64,000 nucleotides of DNA. Source: Flavobacterium suaedae (GTDB lineage: Bacteria; Bacteroidota; Bacteroidia; Flavobacteriales; Flavobacteriaceae). Shown one piece after another: positions 1 through 9,472 of this stretch; the stretch's first letter is position 1; every line of letters begins with the position of its first letter. The notes beneath the pieces were generated by a model, which saw only the letters and a list, made by a program, of their open reading frames with translations, did not search any database and was not told the origin of the DNA. Location: NCBI RefSeq assembly GCF_014642915.1, contig NZ_BMJE01000001.1, forward strand, positions 186,001 through 250,000. The letters run 5' to 3'. A program made the position numbers and the translations under genes.

Positions 1-1400
1 TTAGCAGTAGCAGCCCATAATCCAAAAGCAGGTCCATTACTATTCATAGTAGGGTCTAAAAAACCACTTGCCAATACTGTTATTGCTGCACCTTCTAAAT
101 TTAAGGTAGCAAGAGGAGCATCATATCTGGCAACAACTGTATTGCCATCGGCAGTTGTAACATCAAGTGTGTAATCCGCTGTAGCCAATTCTAAGTAACC
201 GTCAAAGTTACCATACATAATGTCATCTACCACTGTGCCTGCAGGAACACTACTTTCTACTACATCAACTGTAGGAGCATCAGTTGCACCATGGAATACC
301 AGAACATCTGTATTACTACCGTCCGTTGCCATTTCTCTACCCATCGCATAAACATATAATCCAAAAGGTTCATCGGGAGTATATCCTGAATCACTAACTA
401 TACCATTAGCTATAACAATATAAGTTTCATTAACATCAAGTGTTGTTGTAAGGTTATAAATACTTTCGCTTGCCGATGTACTTGTAGAAGGAGCAATATC
501 AATTGATATTTCTTCATTTGCCGGAGCATCTATAAAAGGAGTAGCTGTTCTGAAAGCAAAATCATCCTGTAAAATTTCACCATTTAGATAAACATCTACT
601 GTTTGAGCAGCTAAATCGGCAGAATTGTGTATTACCTGAACTCTTGCTGTAAGTTCTGCTGTTGGTAACTCTACAAGAGGTCCACCGCTTGCTGTAGCAG
701 CCCATAATCCAAAAGCAGGTCCTTCACTATTCATAGACGGGTCTAAAAAACCACTGGCTAATACTGTTATGGCTGCACCTTCTAAATTTAAAGTAGATAA
801 TGGTGCCTGGTATGAAGCTACAGTTGTACTACCATCGGCAGTAGTAACACTCAATATGTAATCATCAGTAGGTAATTCAAGGTAGTTACCGTTAAAATCG
901 CCATACATAATATCATCTACTACTGTACCTGCACCAAGAGCAGTTACGTCAACAGTAGGTGCATCTGTTGCACCATGAAATGCTAATACGTCGGTATTGG
1001 TACCTGCTGATGCATTTTCTCTACCCATAGCATAAACAGAAAGTTCAAATGGTTGTGCAGGTGAGTATCCCGTTTCACTTACTATTCCGTTAGCTACTAA
1101 AATATACGTTTCACCTTCTGTGAGAGTAGTGCTTAGTGTGTATATACCATCAGCATCAGATGTGCTTGTAGATGGAGCTACAACAATTTCTATTTCAGTT
1201 TCAGCAGGAGCATCTATAAATGGAGTAGCTGTTCTGAAAGCAAAATCATTTAATAATATAGTTCCGTCTAAATATACATCTACTTCATCAGCAGCTGCAT
1301 CTGCACAGTTGTGTATTACCTGAACCCTTGCATTTTGTGCTGTGGCTGTTAAGCCGATAAGGGCAAACATTAATGTAATAAGCTTTGTAAAGTTTTTCAT
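1..1400 (-). CDS. Secreted DUF4397-domain repeat protein, 3' end outside window
   Basis: Reading leftward from the ATG at 1398-1400, the frame stays open for 466 codons to the window edge, so the C-terminus is missing. It begins with a Sec signal peptide (MKNFTKLITLMFALIGLTATAQ), followed by two near-identical units of about 228 residues. Each unit starts with ARVQVIHN, contains FRTATPFIDAPA and a VLAFHGATDAPTVDV-type motif, and ends with PAFGLWAATA. This pattern fits DUF4397, an Ig-like surface or secreted domain of unknown function in Bacteroidota. The last visible residues belong to the end of unit 2; a third unit or a type IX secretion tail could follow outside the window. It is separated from the upstream terC-like gene by a hairpin terminator, so it is probably transcribed alone. 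A TAnnTTTG-like box (complement of 1445-1452) lies 44 nt upstream of the start. Confidence 0.85.
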   Translation of the reverse strand, partial: MKNFTKLITLMFALIGLTATAQNARVQVIHNCADAAADEVDVYLDGTILLNDFAFRTATPFIDAPAETEIEIVVAPSTSTSDADGIYTLSTTLTEGETYILVANGIVSETGYSPAQPFELSVYAMGRENASAGTNTDVLAFHGATDAPTVDVTALGAGTVVDDIMYGDFNGNYLELPTDDYILSVTTADGSTTVASYQAPLSTLNLEGAAITVLASGFLDPSMNSEGPAFGLWAATASGGPLVELPTAELTARVQVIHNSADLAAQTVDVYLNGEILQDDFAFRTATPFIDAPANEEISIDIAPSTSTSASESIYNLTTTLDVNETYIVIANGIVSDSGYTPDEPFGLYVYAMGREMATDGSNTDVLVFHGATDAPTVDVVESSVPAGTVVDDIMYGNFDGYLELATADYTLDVTTADGNTVVARYDAPLATLNLEGAAITVLASGFLDPTMNSNGPAFGLWAATA

Positions 1401-1594
1401 TTTTATAGATTTTTTTTGTTTAACATTGAATAAAATTAATTAAACAAAAATAATTTTGCACTTTTAGATTAGTAACTATAAGAAATAATTAACGGTTGTT
1501 TAAAATTATTTTTTCACATATAAAGTATTAATTATAAGTTTATTATAGGCTTTTTACGGATTTGTGTAAATAATGAAAGTTATAAAAATTAAAC

Positions 1595-1626
1595 AAAAAA
1601 CGACAGCTATATAGCTGTCGTTTTTT
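1595..1626 (-). terminator. Hairpin terminator after terC-like gene
   Basis: The arms 1601-1610 and 1611-1620 (cgacagctat / atagctgtcg) form a perfect palindrome flanked by A and T runs. It lies 19 nt past the stop of the terC-like gene on the minus strand and 195 nt before the DUF4397 start. Confidence 0.8.
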
Positions 1627-1644
1627 GTTATGAAAAATATTTTG

Positions 1645-2415
1645 TTATTTATTTTTTCTCATTTTCATATTTAGGAATTCTACTGCCAGTGAGAAAGCAA
1701 TAGCAAAGTATAAATACCCTTTTGGTACGGCACCTACATGTTGCCCGGCAAGTTCAGCCCCCGAAAGATGCATACTTTCCGTTATTAGCATAAAACCGAT
1801 AAGTATAAGGAATGCAAGACCTAAAATTTGTATCGATGGGTTTTTGTTTACAAATTTACCTACCGGCACTGCAAACAGCATCATTACACTAACAGATATT
1901 ACTACAGCAGTAATCATAATGTATAAAGCACCTTCCAGTCCGTTGGTCATACCAACAGCTGTCAATATAGAGTCTACAGAGAATATAAGGTCAATTAAAA
2001 GTATTTGCACAATAACATTAGAAAACGACTTTTTAGCTACTGTCTCTAAACTCTTTTCCTCTTCGCCTTTATGATCTACTTTTTCGTGAATTTCTTTAGT
2101 ACTCTTATAAATCAGGAAAATACCACCGGCTAAGAGTATGAGTGCCTGTCCCGTAAAACTGGCACTAAACCACCCCCAGTTTACACTAAACCAAGGCTCT
2201 TTCATTGCAACAAGCAGGCTAATACCAAATAGTAGTCCTATACGCATAAACATAGCGAGAAATAAACCTATTTGAGTGGCTTTCTTCCGGTTTTCTTCCG
2301 GTAATTTACCTGTAACTATCGATATAAAAATAATGTTATCAATACCCAGTACAATTTCAAGAAATGTAAGGGTTAAAAGTGCAATCCAGGTATCCGGGCT
2401 GGCTAAAAATTCCAT
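1645..2415 (-). CDS. TerC family integral membrane protein
   Basis: This 256-aa multi-pass membrane protein has about seven hydrophobic segments. Its N-terminal TLTFLEIVLGIDNIIFISIV holds the acidic E..D.N motif typical of the TerC/Alx/YkoY family, and a second conserved LIDLIFSVDS lies near residue 145. Family members are linked to metal (manganese) efflux or metalation of exported enzymes and to tellurite resistance; the substrate here cannot be read from sequence. A charged loop (residues about 105-125) separates the two halves. It is the last gene of a leftward run that starts with the methyltransferase at 5304, and it begins 6 nt after the preceding lipoprotein stop. The start is the ATG at 2413-2415. 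Confidence 0.9.
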   Translation of the reverse strand: MEFLASPDTWIALLTLTFLEIVLGIDNIIFISIVTGKLPEENRKKATQIGLFLAMFMRIGLLFGISLLVAMKEPWFSVNWGWFSASFTGQALILLAGGIFLIYKSTKEIHEKVDHKGEEEKSLETVAKKSFSNVIVQILLIDLIFSVDSILTAVGMTNGLEGALYIMITAVVISVSVMMLFAVPVGKFVNKNPSIQILGLAFLILIGFMLITESMHLSGAELAGQHVGAVPKGYLYFAIAFSLAVEFLNMKMRKNK

Positions 2416-2421
2416 AGTCAG

Positions 2422-2799
2422 TTAGTTTATTTTAGTAACAGTTCCTTTTTGTTTATTATTATCTCCCACAATTGAAAACTCAAAAGTATACGTATTATCA
2501 TTCGTGGTAAGTATTTTCATGTGTACTGCTTTTTGCTCCTGCATGTTTTTAGGATTAATTTTTTTCAAAATATATTCGCAGTCATTTATCCAGCGTATTG
2601 ATGATGTATCTGTTTTACCCTCAAAAGTTTCTACTTCAATAGAGTCATTACGCTCAAAATAAGTAGTTTGTTTTTTACCATTTATTTCATGTTCAAACTT
2701 AAACTTACCTGTTTTAAAGTCTTTACAGTTACGTTCCTGATTATAACAAGACGATAACAGTATAACACAAAATAAAGATAATAGAAGTTTAATTTTCAT
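2422..2799 (-). CDS. Small lipoprotein of unknown function
   Basis: A 125-aa protein with a short signal peptide and lipobox (VILLSSC) and a mature domain rich in K, E, T and N. Conserved-looking stretches are NCKDFKTGKFKF and SIRWINDCEYIL, which suggests a small beta-rich periplasmic domain. I do not recognise a function. Similar small flavobacterial proteins have, as I recall, carried the name DNA topoisomerase IV in databases, which nothing here supports. The longer reading frame begins with TTG at 2805; I prefer the ATG at 2797-2799, two codons later. The gene overlaps the end of the DUF6095 gene by 11 nt, so translational coupling is likely. Confidence 0.8.
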   Translation of the reverse strand: MKIKLLLSLFCVILLSSCYNQERNCKDFKTGKFKFEHEINGKKQTTYFERNDSIEVETFEGKTDTSSIRWINDCEYILKKINPKNMQEQKAVHMKILTTNDNTYTFEFSIVGDNNKQKGTVTKIN

Positions 2800-3016
2800 T
2801 TTCAAAAAGACTGTTAATTATTGTTTTTATTCCTTTTGCCATAAATAAAATAGCCAAAAAGCAAAAAATGATTCCCAATCCTAAAACAGGTATAAACAGA
2901 GGGTGACCTTCATTTTTAAAAGAAATGTGTATTACAACAGGACCTAAAAAAAATAGAGGTAGCGCCCAACCCATATAGGTTAGTCCTTTCATTAATATTT
3001 TCTTATTTGTTGGCAT
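2789..3016 (-). CDS. DUF6095-like small membrane protein
   Basis: A 75-aa protein with two transmembrane helices (about residues 14-32 and 40-62) and a short lysine-rich start. Its position directly after murQ, with a 14-nt overlap, matches the flavobacterial DUF6095 family. No catalytic residues are visible. It may be a small inner-membrane accessory protein; the function is unknown. The ATG at 3014-3016 is used; an internal ATG at codon 9 would also keep both helices. Confidence 0.75.
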   Translation of the reverse strand: MPTNKKILMKGLTYMGWALPLFFLGPVVIHISFKNEGHPLFIPVLGLGIIFCFLAILFMAKGIKTIINSLFENEN

Positions 3017-3818
3017 AACTTTCTATAGCTTTTCTTACACTTTTATGCTCGCTAAGTAACTCTTCTGCTGTTTGTTGCGAAACGTTTAGCTCACCCATAA
3101 CCATTCTCACACCACGATTTACAAGCTTATTATTACTAAGTTGCATATCTACCATTTTATTTCCTTTTACTCGTCCTAATTGTACCATAACAGCGGTTGA
3201 TATCATATTAAGCACGAGTTTTTGTGCTGTACCGGCTTTCATGCGTGAGCTTCCTGTTACAAATTCAGGACCTGTTACAACCTCAATAGGGTATTGTGCT
3301 GTTTGCGATAGCGGACTACCTGCATTACAGGTTATACACCCCGTAATAATGTTATTTGCATTGCATTTCTCTAATCCGCCAATAACGTATGGAGTAGTAC
3401 CCGAAGCAGCAATACCAATTACTACATCGTTACCATTTATGTTGTATTCAGATAAATCTTTCCAAGCTTGGTTGTTGTCATCTTCGGCAAATTCAACAGC
3501 TTTTCGTATAGCAGTATCGCCCCCTGCAATTAATCCGATTACCAAATCGTGCGGAACACCGAAAGTAGGAGGGCATTCCGAAGCATCTACAATACCCAAA
3601 CGACCACTAGTTCCTGCGCCTATATAAAATAATCTTCCGCCAACTTTCATTTTATCAACGGTTGCTTGTACAAGTGCTTCTATTTGCGGGATAGCTTTTT
3701 CTACAGCAAGCGGAACGGTTTTATCTTCGTTGTTAATATTACGAAGTAAATCGCCTACAGGCATGTTTTCCAGTTGGTTGTAATTAGAATCTTGCTCTGT
3801 AGTCTTGGTAAAAGACAT
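3003..3818 (-). CDS. murQ: N-acetylmuramic acid 6-phosphate etherase MurQ
   Basis: A 271-aa cytoplasmic enzyme that cleaves the lactyl ether of MurNAc-6-phosphate to GlcNAc-6-phosphate and D-lactate in cell-wall recycling. It has a SIS sugar-isomerase fold: GAGTSGRLGIVDASECPPTFG spans about residues 67-87, with E81 at the position of the catalytic glutamate, and a second conserved block is TGSSRMKAGTAQKLVLNMIS. A C-terminal helical tail ends the protein. It is slightly shorter than the E. coli enzyme but looks complete. It overlaps the DUF6095 gene downstream and follows the ZIP transporter by 24 nt. Confidence 0.95.
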   Translation of the reverse strand: MSFTKTTEQDSNYNQLENMPVGDLLRNINNEDKTVPLAVEKAIPQIEALVQATVDKMKVGGRLFYIGAGTSGRLGIVDASECPPTFGVPHDLVIGLIAGGDTAIRKAVEFAEDDNNQAWKDLSEYNINGNDVVIGIAASGTTPYVIGGLEKCNANNIITGCITCNAGSPLSQTAQYPIEVVTGPEFVTGSSRMKAGTAQKLVLNMISTAVMVQLGRVKGNKMVDMQLSNNKLVNRGVRMVMGELNVSQQTAEELLSEHKSVRKAIESYANK

Positions 3819-3842
3819 ATAGTTGTAGTTTTAACCGTAAAA

Positions 3843-4571
3843 TTAGATAAAATACGCCAAAATAACCCCTAATATTATAACTAATAGCTTAGCCATATTA
3901 AATTTATGCCCTTCGCTGCTTTCAAATATTATGGTTGAGGATATATGGAACAGTATACCTACTACTATTGCAGAAACTTCTTTATAATATTGCGTAAGGA
4001 AATCAAAATGTCCTGAAATTAATGTTCCCAGTGGTGTCATAACAGCAAATGCCATCATAAACAGTAAAATTGCTGTTTTGTTTAAACCGGAATTTACAAA
4101 AAAAGCAGTGAGTATAATAGCAATAGGGAAGTGGTGTATGGCAATACCCCAAGCTAAATCATGTTGATGGTTTACCGGCATGCCCTCCATTAGCGCATGT
4201 ATACATAAGCTTATAAATAATAGCCAAGGCATATGGTCTTTATGTTCATGTCCCTGTCCGTGTACATGCCCGTGCTCAGCGCCTTTAGAAAAGTACTCCA
4301 GTATTATCTGGAAAATAATGCCCGCCATTATAAATAACCCCAGCGGACTGTTGTGGTTATGTGCATGACCTCCGTGCTCATGAAGTTCGTGCGCATGTTC
4401 ACCTGCTTCAATAGAGTACACTTCAGGAAGTAGGTGCATCACCGTGATTGACAGTAAGAAAGCACCACTAAATGCAAGTAATAGTTTAATGCTTTTAGGG
4501 TTAGAAGGTTTTAGTAATAATGCTACGACATACCCCAAAACAACTGAAACTAATGGTAATATATATATCAT
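3843..4571 (-). CDS. ZIP family divalent metal transporter
   Basis: A 242-aa inner-membrane protein with about eight helices. Two histidine-rich loops are present: GEHAHELHEHGGHAHNHNS (about residues 56-74) and GAEHGHVHGQGHEHKDH (about 97-113). The metal-path motifs HALMEGMPV and HHFPIAI match ZIP helices IV and V. The family imports Zn2+, Fe2+ or Mn2+; zinc is the most likely substrate given the histidine loops, but this is inference. It starts 1 nt after the methyltransferase stop, which argues for one transcript. Confidence 0.92.
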   Translation of the reverse strand: MIYILPLVSVVLGYVVALLLKPSNPKSIKLLLAFSGAFLLSITVMHLLPEVYSIEAGEHAHELHEHGGHAHNHNSPLGLFIMAGIIFQIILEYFSKGAEHGHVHGQGHEHKDHMPWLLFISLCIHALMEGMPVNHQHDLAWGIAIHHFPIAIILTAFFVNSGLNKTAILLFMMAFAVMTPLGTLISGHFDFLTQYYKEVSAIVVGILFHISSTIIFESSEGHKFNMAKLLVIILGVILAYFI

Positions 4572-4572
4572 T

Positions 4573-5304
4573 TTATTTGAAAATCATGATTAAACGTTCA
4601 GACTCTTTTTTATCAAACTTATGTAGTTTGTAGTCCCCAAAAATATCAAGCAGGTATATACCAGCTTCTTCCATTAAAGCCTCAAAATCCTCAAGTTTTA
4701 AAGCCTTAACTTTTTCGGTATAATTATATTCAGTACCATTATCGGTAAATGATATATCTTTATAAATGTGACTGTCTTTTTCATATCGTTTAATATGAAA
4801 ATCAATACCATCTACGGTTTTGGTTTCTTTGGCTACAAGGTTTTTTAGTACATAATCAACATTCATAAAGTCAATTACAGCAAAACCATATTCATTTAAG
4901 TTACTTTTTATAGCTTTTAAGGTAGTAAGGTTATCCTCATCATTTTCAAAATAGCCAAAACTGGTGAAAAGGTTGAAAACAGCATCAAACTTTTCAGCAA
5001 AAGGTTTTCGCATATCATGCACTACAAAATGCAGGTTATCATTACTGAATTTAGAGGCTTCTTCTATGCTTTTTTCAGATAAATCAGCACCTGTAACATT
5101 ATACCCCAGTTTGCTTAAGTATTTAGAATGTCTTCCTCTGCCACAGGCAAGGTCAAGTATTTTAGCATTATCAGGCAGGTTAAGATATCGAGTTAAGTTT
5201 TCCATAAAAAGCCCTGCTTCGGCATAATTACGGTCTTTATATAGAATATGATAATAGGGTGTGTTAAACCACGATGCAAACCATTTTGCTTTGTCTTGTT
5301 GCAT
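4573..5304 (-). CDS. Class I SAM-dependent methyltransferase
   Basis: A 243-aa protein with the Rossmann methyltransferase core: motif I ILDLACGRGRHSKYL, an acidic ADLSEKSIE after beta 2, and FNLFTSFGYFE after beta 4. The C-terminal half resembles small-molecule methyltransferases of the UbiE/Tehb-like group, but the substrate cannot be assigned. A longer frame begins with TTG at 5325; the ATG at 5302-5304 (MQQDKAKWFASWF) is more likely. It is the first gene of the leftward run down to terC. Confidence 0.88.
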   Translation of the reverse strand: MQQDKAKWFASWFNTPYYHILYKDRNYAEAGLFMENLTRYLNLPDNAKILDLACGRGRHSKYLSKLGYNVTGADLSEKSIEEASKFSNDNLHFVVHDMRKPFAEKFDAVFNLFTSFGYFENDEDNLTTLKAIKSNLNEYGFAVIDFMNVDYVLKNLVAKETKTVDGIDFHIKRYEKDSHIYKDISFTDNGTEYNYTEKVKALKLEDFEALMEEAGIYLLDIFGDYKLHKFDKKESERLIMIFK

Positions 5305-5395
5305 AGAATTTATTTGTAGCCGCAAATTTATTAATAATTATGATAAGCTACATTTAAATTTGTAAACAAATGCAATATTGTTGCAATAAAATATT

Positions 5396-6853
5396 TTATC
5401 CTTTTATCAGCTTTCTTATTTTTATTCTGAAAGCAGCAAATATTAAAGTGGTTATAGGGCTTAATATATTAAAGAAAGCGTATGGGAGGTATGATAATGT
5501 ATCTACTCCTAATACCCCTGATTGATAGGCACCACAAGTATTCCAAGGTACTAATACAGAGGTTACAGTTCCTGAATCCTCCAGTGTGCGGCTAAGATTT
5601 TCAGGTGCAAGTCCTTTATCTTTATAGGCTTCGGCAAACATTTTACCCGGTACTACTATAGCTAGGTACTGGTCGGAAGCTGTAATGTTTAATGCTATAC
5701 AGCTTGCTACCGTACTGGTAAAAAGCCCGAATATACTGTTGGCTATACTTAATAATGCTCGACTTATGGTTTTTAAAGCGCCAATAGCTTCCATAACACC
5801 ACCAAATACCATAGCACATATAATAAGCCATATAGTATTCAGCATTTTGGTCATACCACCGGCAACGAACAACTCACTTAATGTTTTATTTGAAGTTTCT
5901 ATAACTGTTTCTACTGTAATAGCATTCATTACACCTTTATAGCCTGAAATGAAGTTTAGTGTTTTAGCTCCTCCGGCTTTAGCTACCAATTCGGGCTGAA
6001 ATATAACCGCAAATGCTCCGCCAAGTAATATACCCAGCATTAAGGCTATAAGTGGCTCAGTTTTCTTTACAATAAGTATTATTACAATAACAGGAACTAT
6101 AAATAGCCGGCCGTTAATATTAAAAATTTCTGTTATTGCAGTTTGGGTAGATACAGTATCTGTAGAACCTGATACATCTTGTGTTAATCCCAGTATGATA
6201 AATAAAATAAGTGTAACAACTAATGTAGGGACTGTTGTAAACGTCATATAACGTATGTGTGTAAACAAATCAGTTCCTGCCATAGCAGGGGCAAGATTGG
6301 TAGTATCTGATAAGGGAGACATTTTATCGCCAAAATAAGCACCTGAAATAACAGCTCCGGCCACCATACCCAAATGTATACCCATAGCACCGCCAATGCC
6401 TACCAATGCTATACCTACGGTTGCAGATGTTGTCCATGAACTACCTGTAGCAATAGATATTATAGCACATATTACTACACAAGCAGGCAGGAAAATATCA
6501 GGGTTAAGTATTTGTAAGCCATAATAAACCATAGCAGGTATAATACCACTTAACAGCCATGTGCCTGAAAGTGCGCCTACCATTAAAAGAATTAATATAG
6601 CACCTGCTGTAGATTTTATATTTTTTGAAACTTTGCCTAACATTGTACTGTAAGGTACTTTATGGGTAAAGCCTACTATAGCAGCTATTGCACCTCCTAA
6701 AAGTAATACAAACTGGTTGGAACCCGATAGTGCATCGTCGCCAAAAACATATACATTAAAAGCCAAAATGGCTACAAGTAATATAACAGGAATAAGTGCT
6801 TTAAATAAACTTAATTGTTTAGTAGTATCGGTAGCTTCAGGAGTAGTGTCCAT
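5396..6853 (-). CDS. nhaC: Na+/H+ antiporter NhaC
   Basis: A 485-aa protein with about 12 transmembrane helices. It carries NhaC family signatures such as GSSWTTSATVGIALVGIGGAMG, GAYFGDKMSPLSDTTNLAPAMAG and a C-terminal LEDSGTVTSVLVPWNTCGAY. It exchanges Na+ (or Li+) for protons across the inner membrane, serving pH and sodium homeostasis. The start is the ATG at 6851-6853. It stands alone between the methyltransferase promoter region and the TIGR02757 gene, with about 90 nt on either side. Confidence 0.95.
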   Translation of the reverse strand: MDTTPEATDTTKQLSLFKALIPVILLVAILAFNVYVFGDDALSGSNQFVLLLGGAIAAIVGFTHKVPYSTMLGKVSKNIKSTAGAILILLMVGALSGTWLLSGIIPAMVYYGLQILNPDIFLPACVVICAIISIATGSSWTTSATVGIALVGIGGAMGIHLGMVAGAVISGAYFGDKMSPLSDTTNLAPAMAGTDLFTHIRYMTFTTVPTLVVTLILFIILGLTQDVSGSTDTVSTQTAITEIFNINGRLFIVPVIVIILIVKKTEPLIALMLGILLGGAFAVIFQPELVAKAGGAKTLNFISGYKGVMNAITVETVIETSNKTLSELFVAGGMTKMLNTIWLIICAMVFGGVMEAIGALKTISRALLSIANSIFGLFTSTVASCIALNITASDQYLAIVVPGKMFAEAYKDKGLAPENLSRTLEDSGTVTSVLVPWNTCGAYQSGVLGVDTLSYLPYAFFNILSPITTLIFAAFRIKIRKLIKG

Positions 6854-6946
6854 GTATAAATTTCGGAATTTGAACCTGCAATTTACTAAAATTATATAAA
6901 TGTAATTTTTACTGTCGCAGTTTCTGCTAAAAAAGAAATTTAATTG

Positions 6947-7723
6947 CTAAAACTTTTCGAATACTCCTAAACCAAATAAAGCGAAATCATATTTAACCGG
7001 GTCATTGCTATCCATTTCCCGTAATGCTACATCCAATTCTGCTAAGGCTTTGGCATCGTTTTGCTTACGATTAAGAATACCCAGTTTACGGGCTACATTA
7101 CCCGAATGTACATCTAGTGGGCACGATAGGGCGGAAGGGGAGATACTTTCCCAAATGCCAAAATCTACACCTGTGTTATCTTTTCGTACCATCCAGCGCA
7201 AAAACATATTAATACGCTTAGCAGCCGAGCCTTTTAACGGGTCAGAAATATGCTTTTGGGTTCTTTGCTGGTGTTCTATTTCAAAAAAAGTCTTTTTAAA
7301 AACTGATATACTGTTTTGAAGGCTGTTATTTTGAATGTTTTTATTTAAAACAGCTTCCAGCCCGTTATGGTTAGTATAAATATGCTGTATCGCTTTAATA
7401 AAAGTGCTGAAATCAACTCCGTTAAAGGTGCGGTGTACAAAACCATCTAAGGCTTCTAAATGATGTTCTTTATGCTCCATAACAAAATCATACGGAGTAT
7501 TCCCCATAAGTTCCATCATTTTGCGGGCATTATTGATTATCATTTTACGGTTTCCCCATGCAATAGTTGCTGATAGAAAGCCTGCTATTTCAATATCTTC
7601 TTTTTGGGTAAAGCTGTGCGGTATTTGTATCGGGTCTGATTCTATAAAATCAGGTTTATTATATAGTATTACTTTCTCGTCCAGAAAGGCTTTTAAATCC
7701 GTTGCATTTAGTGTCATTTCCAT
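6947..7723 (-). CDS. TIGR02757 (DUF2400) family protein
   Basis: A 258-aa soluble protein with features of the TIGR02757/DUF2400 family: IEIAGFLSATIAWGNRKMI, KRINMFLRWMVRKD and LDVHSGNVARKLGIL. The family is widespread in Bacteroidota, and its RxNMFLRWMVR and CPLDVHxG motifs recall the fold of helix-hairpin-helix DNA glycosylases, but no activity is established that I know of. The ATG at 7721-7723 is used; a second ATG two codons later is equally possible. It lies 27 nt after the large membrane protein gene and may share its transcript. Confidence 0.85.
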   Translation of the reverse strand: MEMTLNATDLKAFLDEKVILYNKPDFIESDPIQIPHSFTQKEDIEIAGFLSATIAWGNRKMIINNARKMMELMGNTPYDFVMEHKEHHLEALDGFVHRTFNGVDFSTFIKAIQHIYTNHNGLEAVLNKNIQNNSLQNSISVFKKTFFEIEHQQRTQKHISDPLKGSAAKRINMFLRWMVRKDNTGVDFGIWESISPSALSCPLDVHSGNVARKLGILNRKQNDAKALAELDVALREMDSNDPVKYDFALFGLGVFEKF

Positions 7724-7750
7724 AATTGCAAAGATACTAAAGCGTAATGA

Positions 7751-9463
7751 TTAGTTATTATCTACTTTTTTAGCAAAAAAGCCGTCTTTTATTTTGTTGC
7801 TTCTCTGTTGTGGTATATAACCTGTTTTTCGTTCAAAATATTTTATTTGTGCTTTATTTACACAGGGTATAGGGCCATTACCCGAAGCCCAGAAAAAATC
7901 ATTTTTTATGGGTGAGTAAAAAGTAAGGTTTCCTATAGTCACTTTCTCAAATTCAGTATTTAATTTACTATTGCTGTGAGGTGCTACAATTTCTTCAAGT
8001 TTAAAGTTGCTGGTTTCTAAAGCGAATTTATTTTCGGCAAATTTATTAAGATCAATGGGTATAAAAAGTACATAGGCAGTAGCTATCATACTGAATATAA
8101 GTATAGGTTTCAGTAACATTTTATTTAAAAATAGTTTACTGCTCGTAAATATGAGTGCTGCAAAGAAAAAAGAAAACAATAACAATGTATTCATAAAAAA
8201 GCGGTACTGCGGTGATGAAATAAATAAAATAACCATTTGTACTACCATTAGTGTATATAATATCCACCACTTTCTTTCATTCTTGAATTTATAAATACCA
8301 AAGGGGGTTATAAAAATAAGTATTGCCCCTATAAGATTAAACAAGCCGTGCAATTTCGGTAATGTTAACCAGCGTAGTATAAGTTCTTTATACGACATGC
8401 TGTCGTATGCAGACTTTTTTAATAAGTAACCATACACTTTAGTTTCATCGTAGTACATTTGCGCTATAGACTCAGGGATTACCCAATCAGCATTATAAGC
8501 AAAATTTACTACAGGAAATAAAGGGTATCCGCTAATGATAGTATTCTTGACGATAAAAGCGCTTAACGTAATTAAGCCTATAATACTTAACGAACTTATA
8601 GCAGGTAATGTTTTTTTGAAATTACTAAAAAACATTATCAAGGGAACTGTTAGTAGGGCTACCGCAGTTGTTTTAATGAAAATAAGGTAAATAATAAGTA
8701 GGGCTATAATTTTAAAATCTTCTGTAAAAGTTTCTTTTTTACCAGTAAGGAAATAGCTGAAAATTATAAAACTGAAAACGTATACAGGTATATCAGGGGA
8801 TGGAGCACTAATAAACTGAAAGAAAAATACATTTGCTAACGGGAACATTCCTATAACAAGACTATTAAATTTTCTATCGGTAAAATACTCGTTTAATTTG
8901 AAGATACAGAAGAGATTCCCCAGTAGCAGACAATAGCCACTTATATCATTAAAATTAGAGTATAAAAAAGAAAAACTGAATGCACTTTGGGTTATATGCC
9001 ACCCACTTGATTGTGCCAGAAAGAAATGAATATTACCTAAACCCTTTACAAATCCACATTCATTCAACCATTTAATTGATTGTATGTAATAGGATTCATT
9101 ATCAATAACATAAGGAGAAGAAGCACATTGCGCTATAATAAGGATTATATTTATAAATAATAGCGATTTACATATCAGTTTCAGACTGTTTATTTTTGAC
9201 AAAATCTCTTTGTATATCGCTTTAATTTCCTTTCGTAACGAGTAGCCCGAAGCTAAAGTTAAGAGTAGTAAAAGTATGTGAAACTCTAAACCTACGTTTT
9301 TAAAAATAGCCCAAAATGAGGCTATAAGTGTAGTGGTAAACAACCCTAATATAGCAATAACAGAAAAGTTGTTTGTTTTTAATTTTACCAGTTTGGCAAA
9401 CAGGCAACCTAAATTTATAGTTACAAAGCCTATATATATCCAGCTAATAAAAATTAAAAGCAT
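7751..9463 (-). CDS. Large multi-pass membrane protein, GT-C-like
   Basis: A 570-aa protein with about 12 hydrophobic helices and a C-terminal soluble tail (residues about 490-570). The early loop VIDNESYYIQSIKWLNECG contains an acidic pair after the first helices, and the organisation resembles GT-C lipid-linked glycosyltransferases and the LIC_10190-type membrane family of Bacteroidota. I cannot name a substrate. It begins 9 nt after the stop of the LolD-like ATPase gene, so the two are probably cotranscribed, though no functional link is evident. Confidence 0.7.
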   Translation of the reverse strand: MLLIFISWIYIGFVTINLGCLFAKLVKLKTNNFSVIAILGLFTTTLIASFWAIFKNVGLEFHILLLLLTLASGYSLRKEIKAIYKEILSKINSLKLICKSLLFINIILIIAQCASSPYVIDNESYYIQSIKWLNECGFVKGLGNIHFFLAQSSGWHITQSAFSFSFLYSNFNDISGYCLLLGNLFCIFKLNEYFTDRKFNSLVIGMFPLANVFFFQFISAPSPDIPVYVFSFIIFSYFLTGKKETFTEDFKIIALLIIYLIFIKTTAVALLTVPLIMFFSNFKKTLPAISSLSIIGLITLSAFIVKNTIISGYPLFPVVNFAYNADWVIPESIAQMYYDETKVYGYLLKKSAYDSMSYKELILRWLTLPKLHGLFNLIGAILIFITPFGIYKFKNERKWWILYTLMVVQMVILFISSPQYRFFMNTLLLFSFFFAALIFTSSKLFLNKMLLKPILIFSMIATAYVLFIPIDLNKFAENKFALETSNFKLEEIVAPHSNSKLNTEFEKVTIGNLTFYSPIKNDFFWASGNGPIPCVNKAQIKYFERKTGYIPQQRSNKIKDGFFAKKVDNN

Positions 9464-9472
9464 AACATAGTT

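Noticed and set aside
4180..4368. Cys-rich plus-strand frame (CSCPCPCTCPC)
   Set aside because: It is the antisense shadow of the histidine-rich loops of the ZIP transporter, whose coding signal is clear.
5305..5325. TTG start for the methyltransferase
   Set aside because: The ATG at 5302-5304 fits the family start, and the TTG adds seven residues of poor leader.
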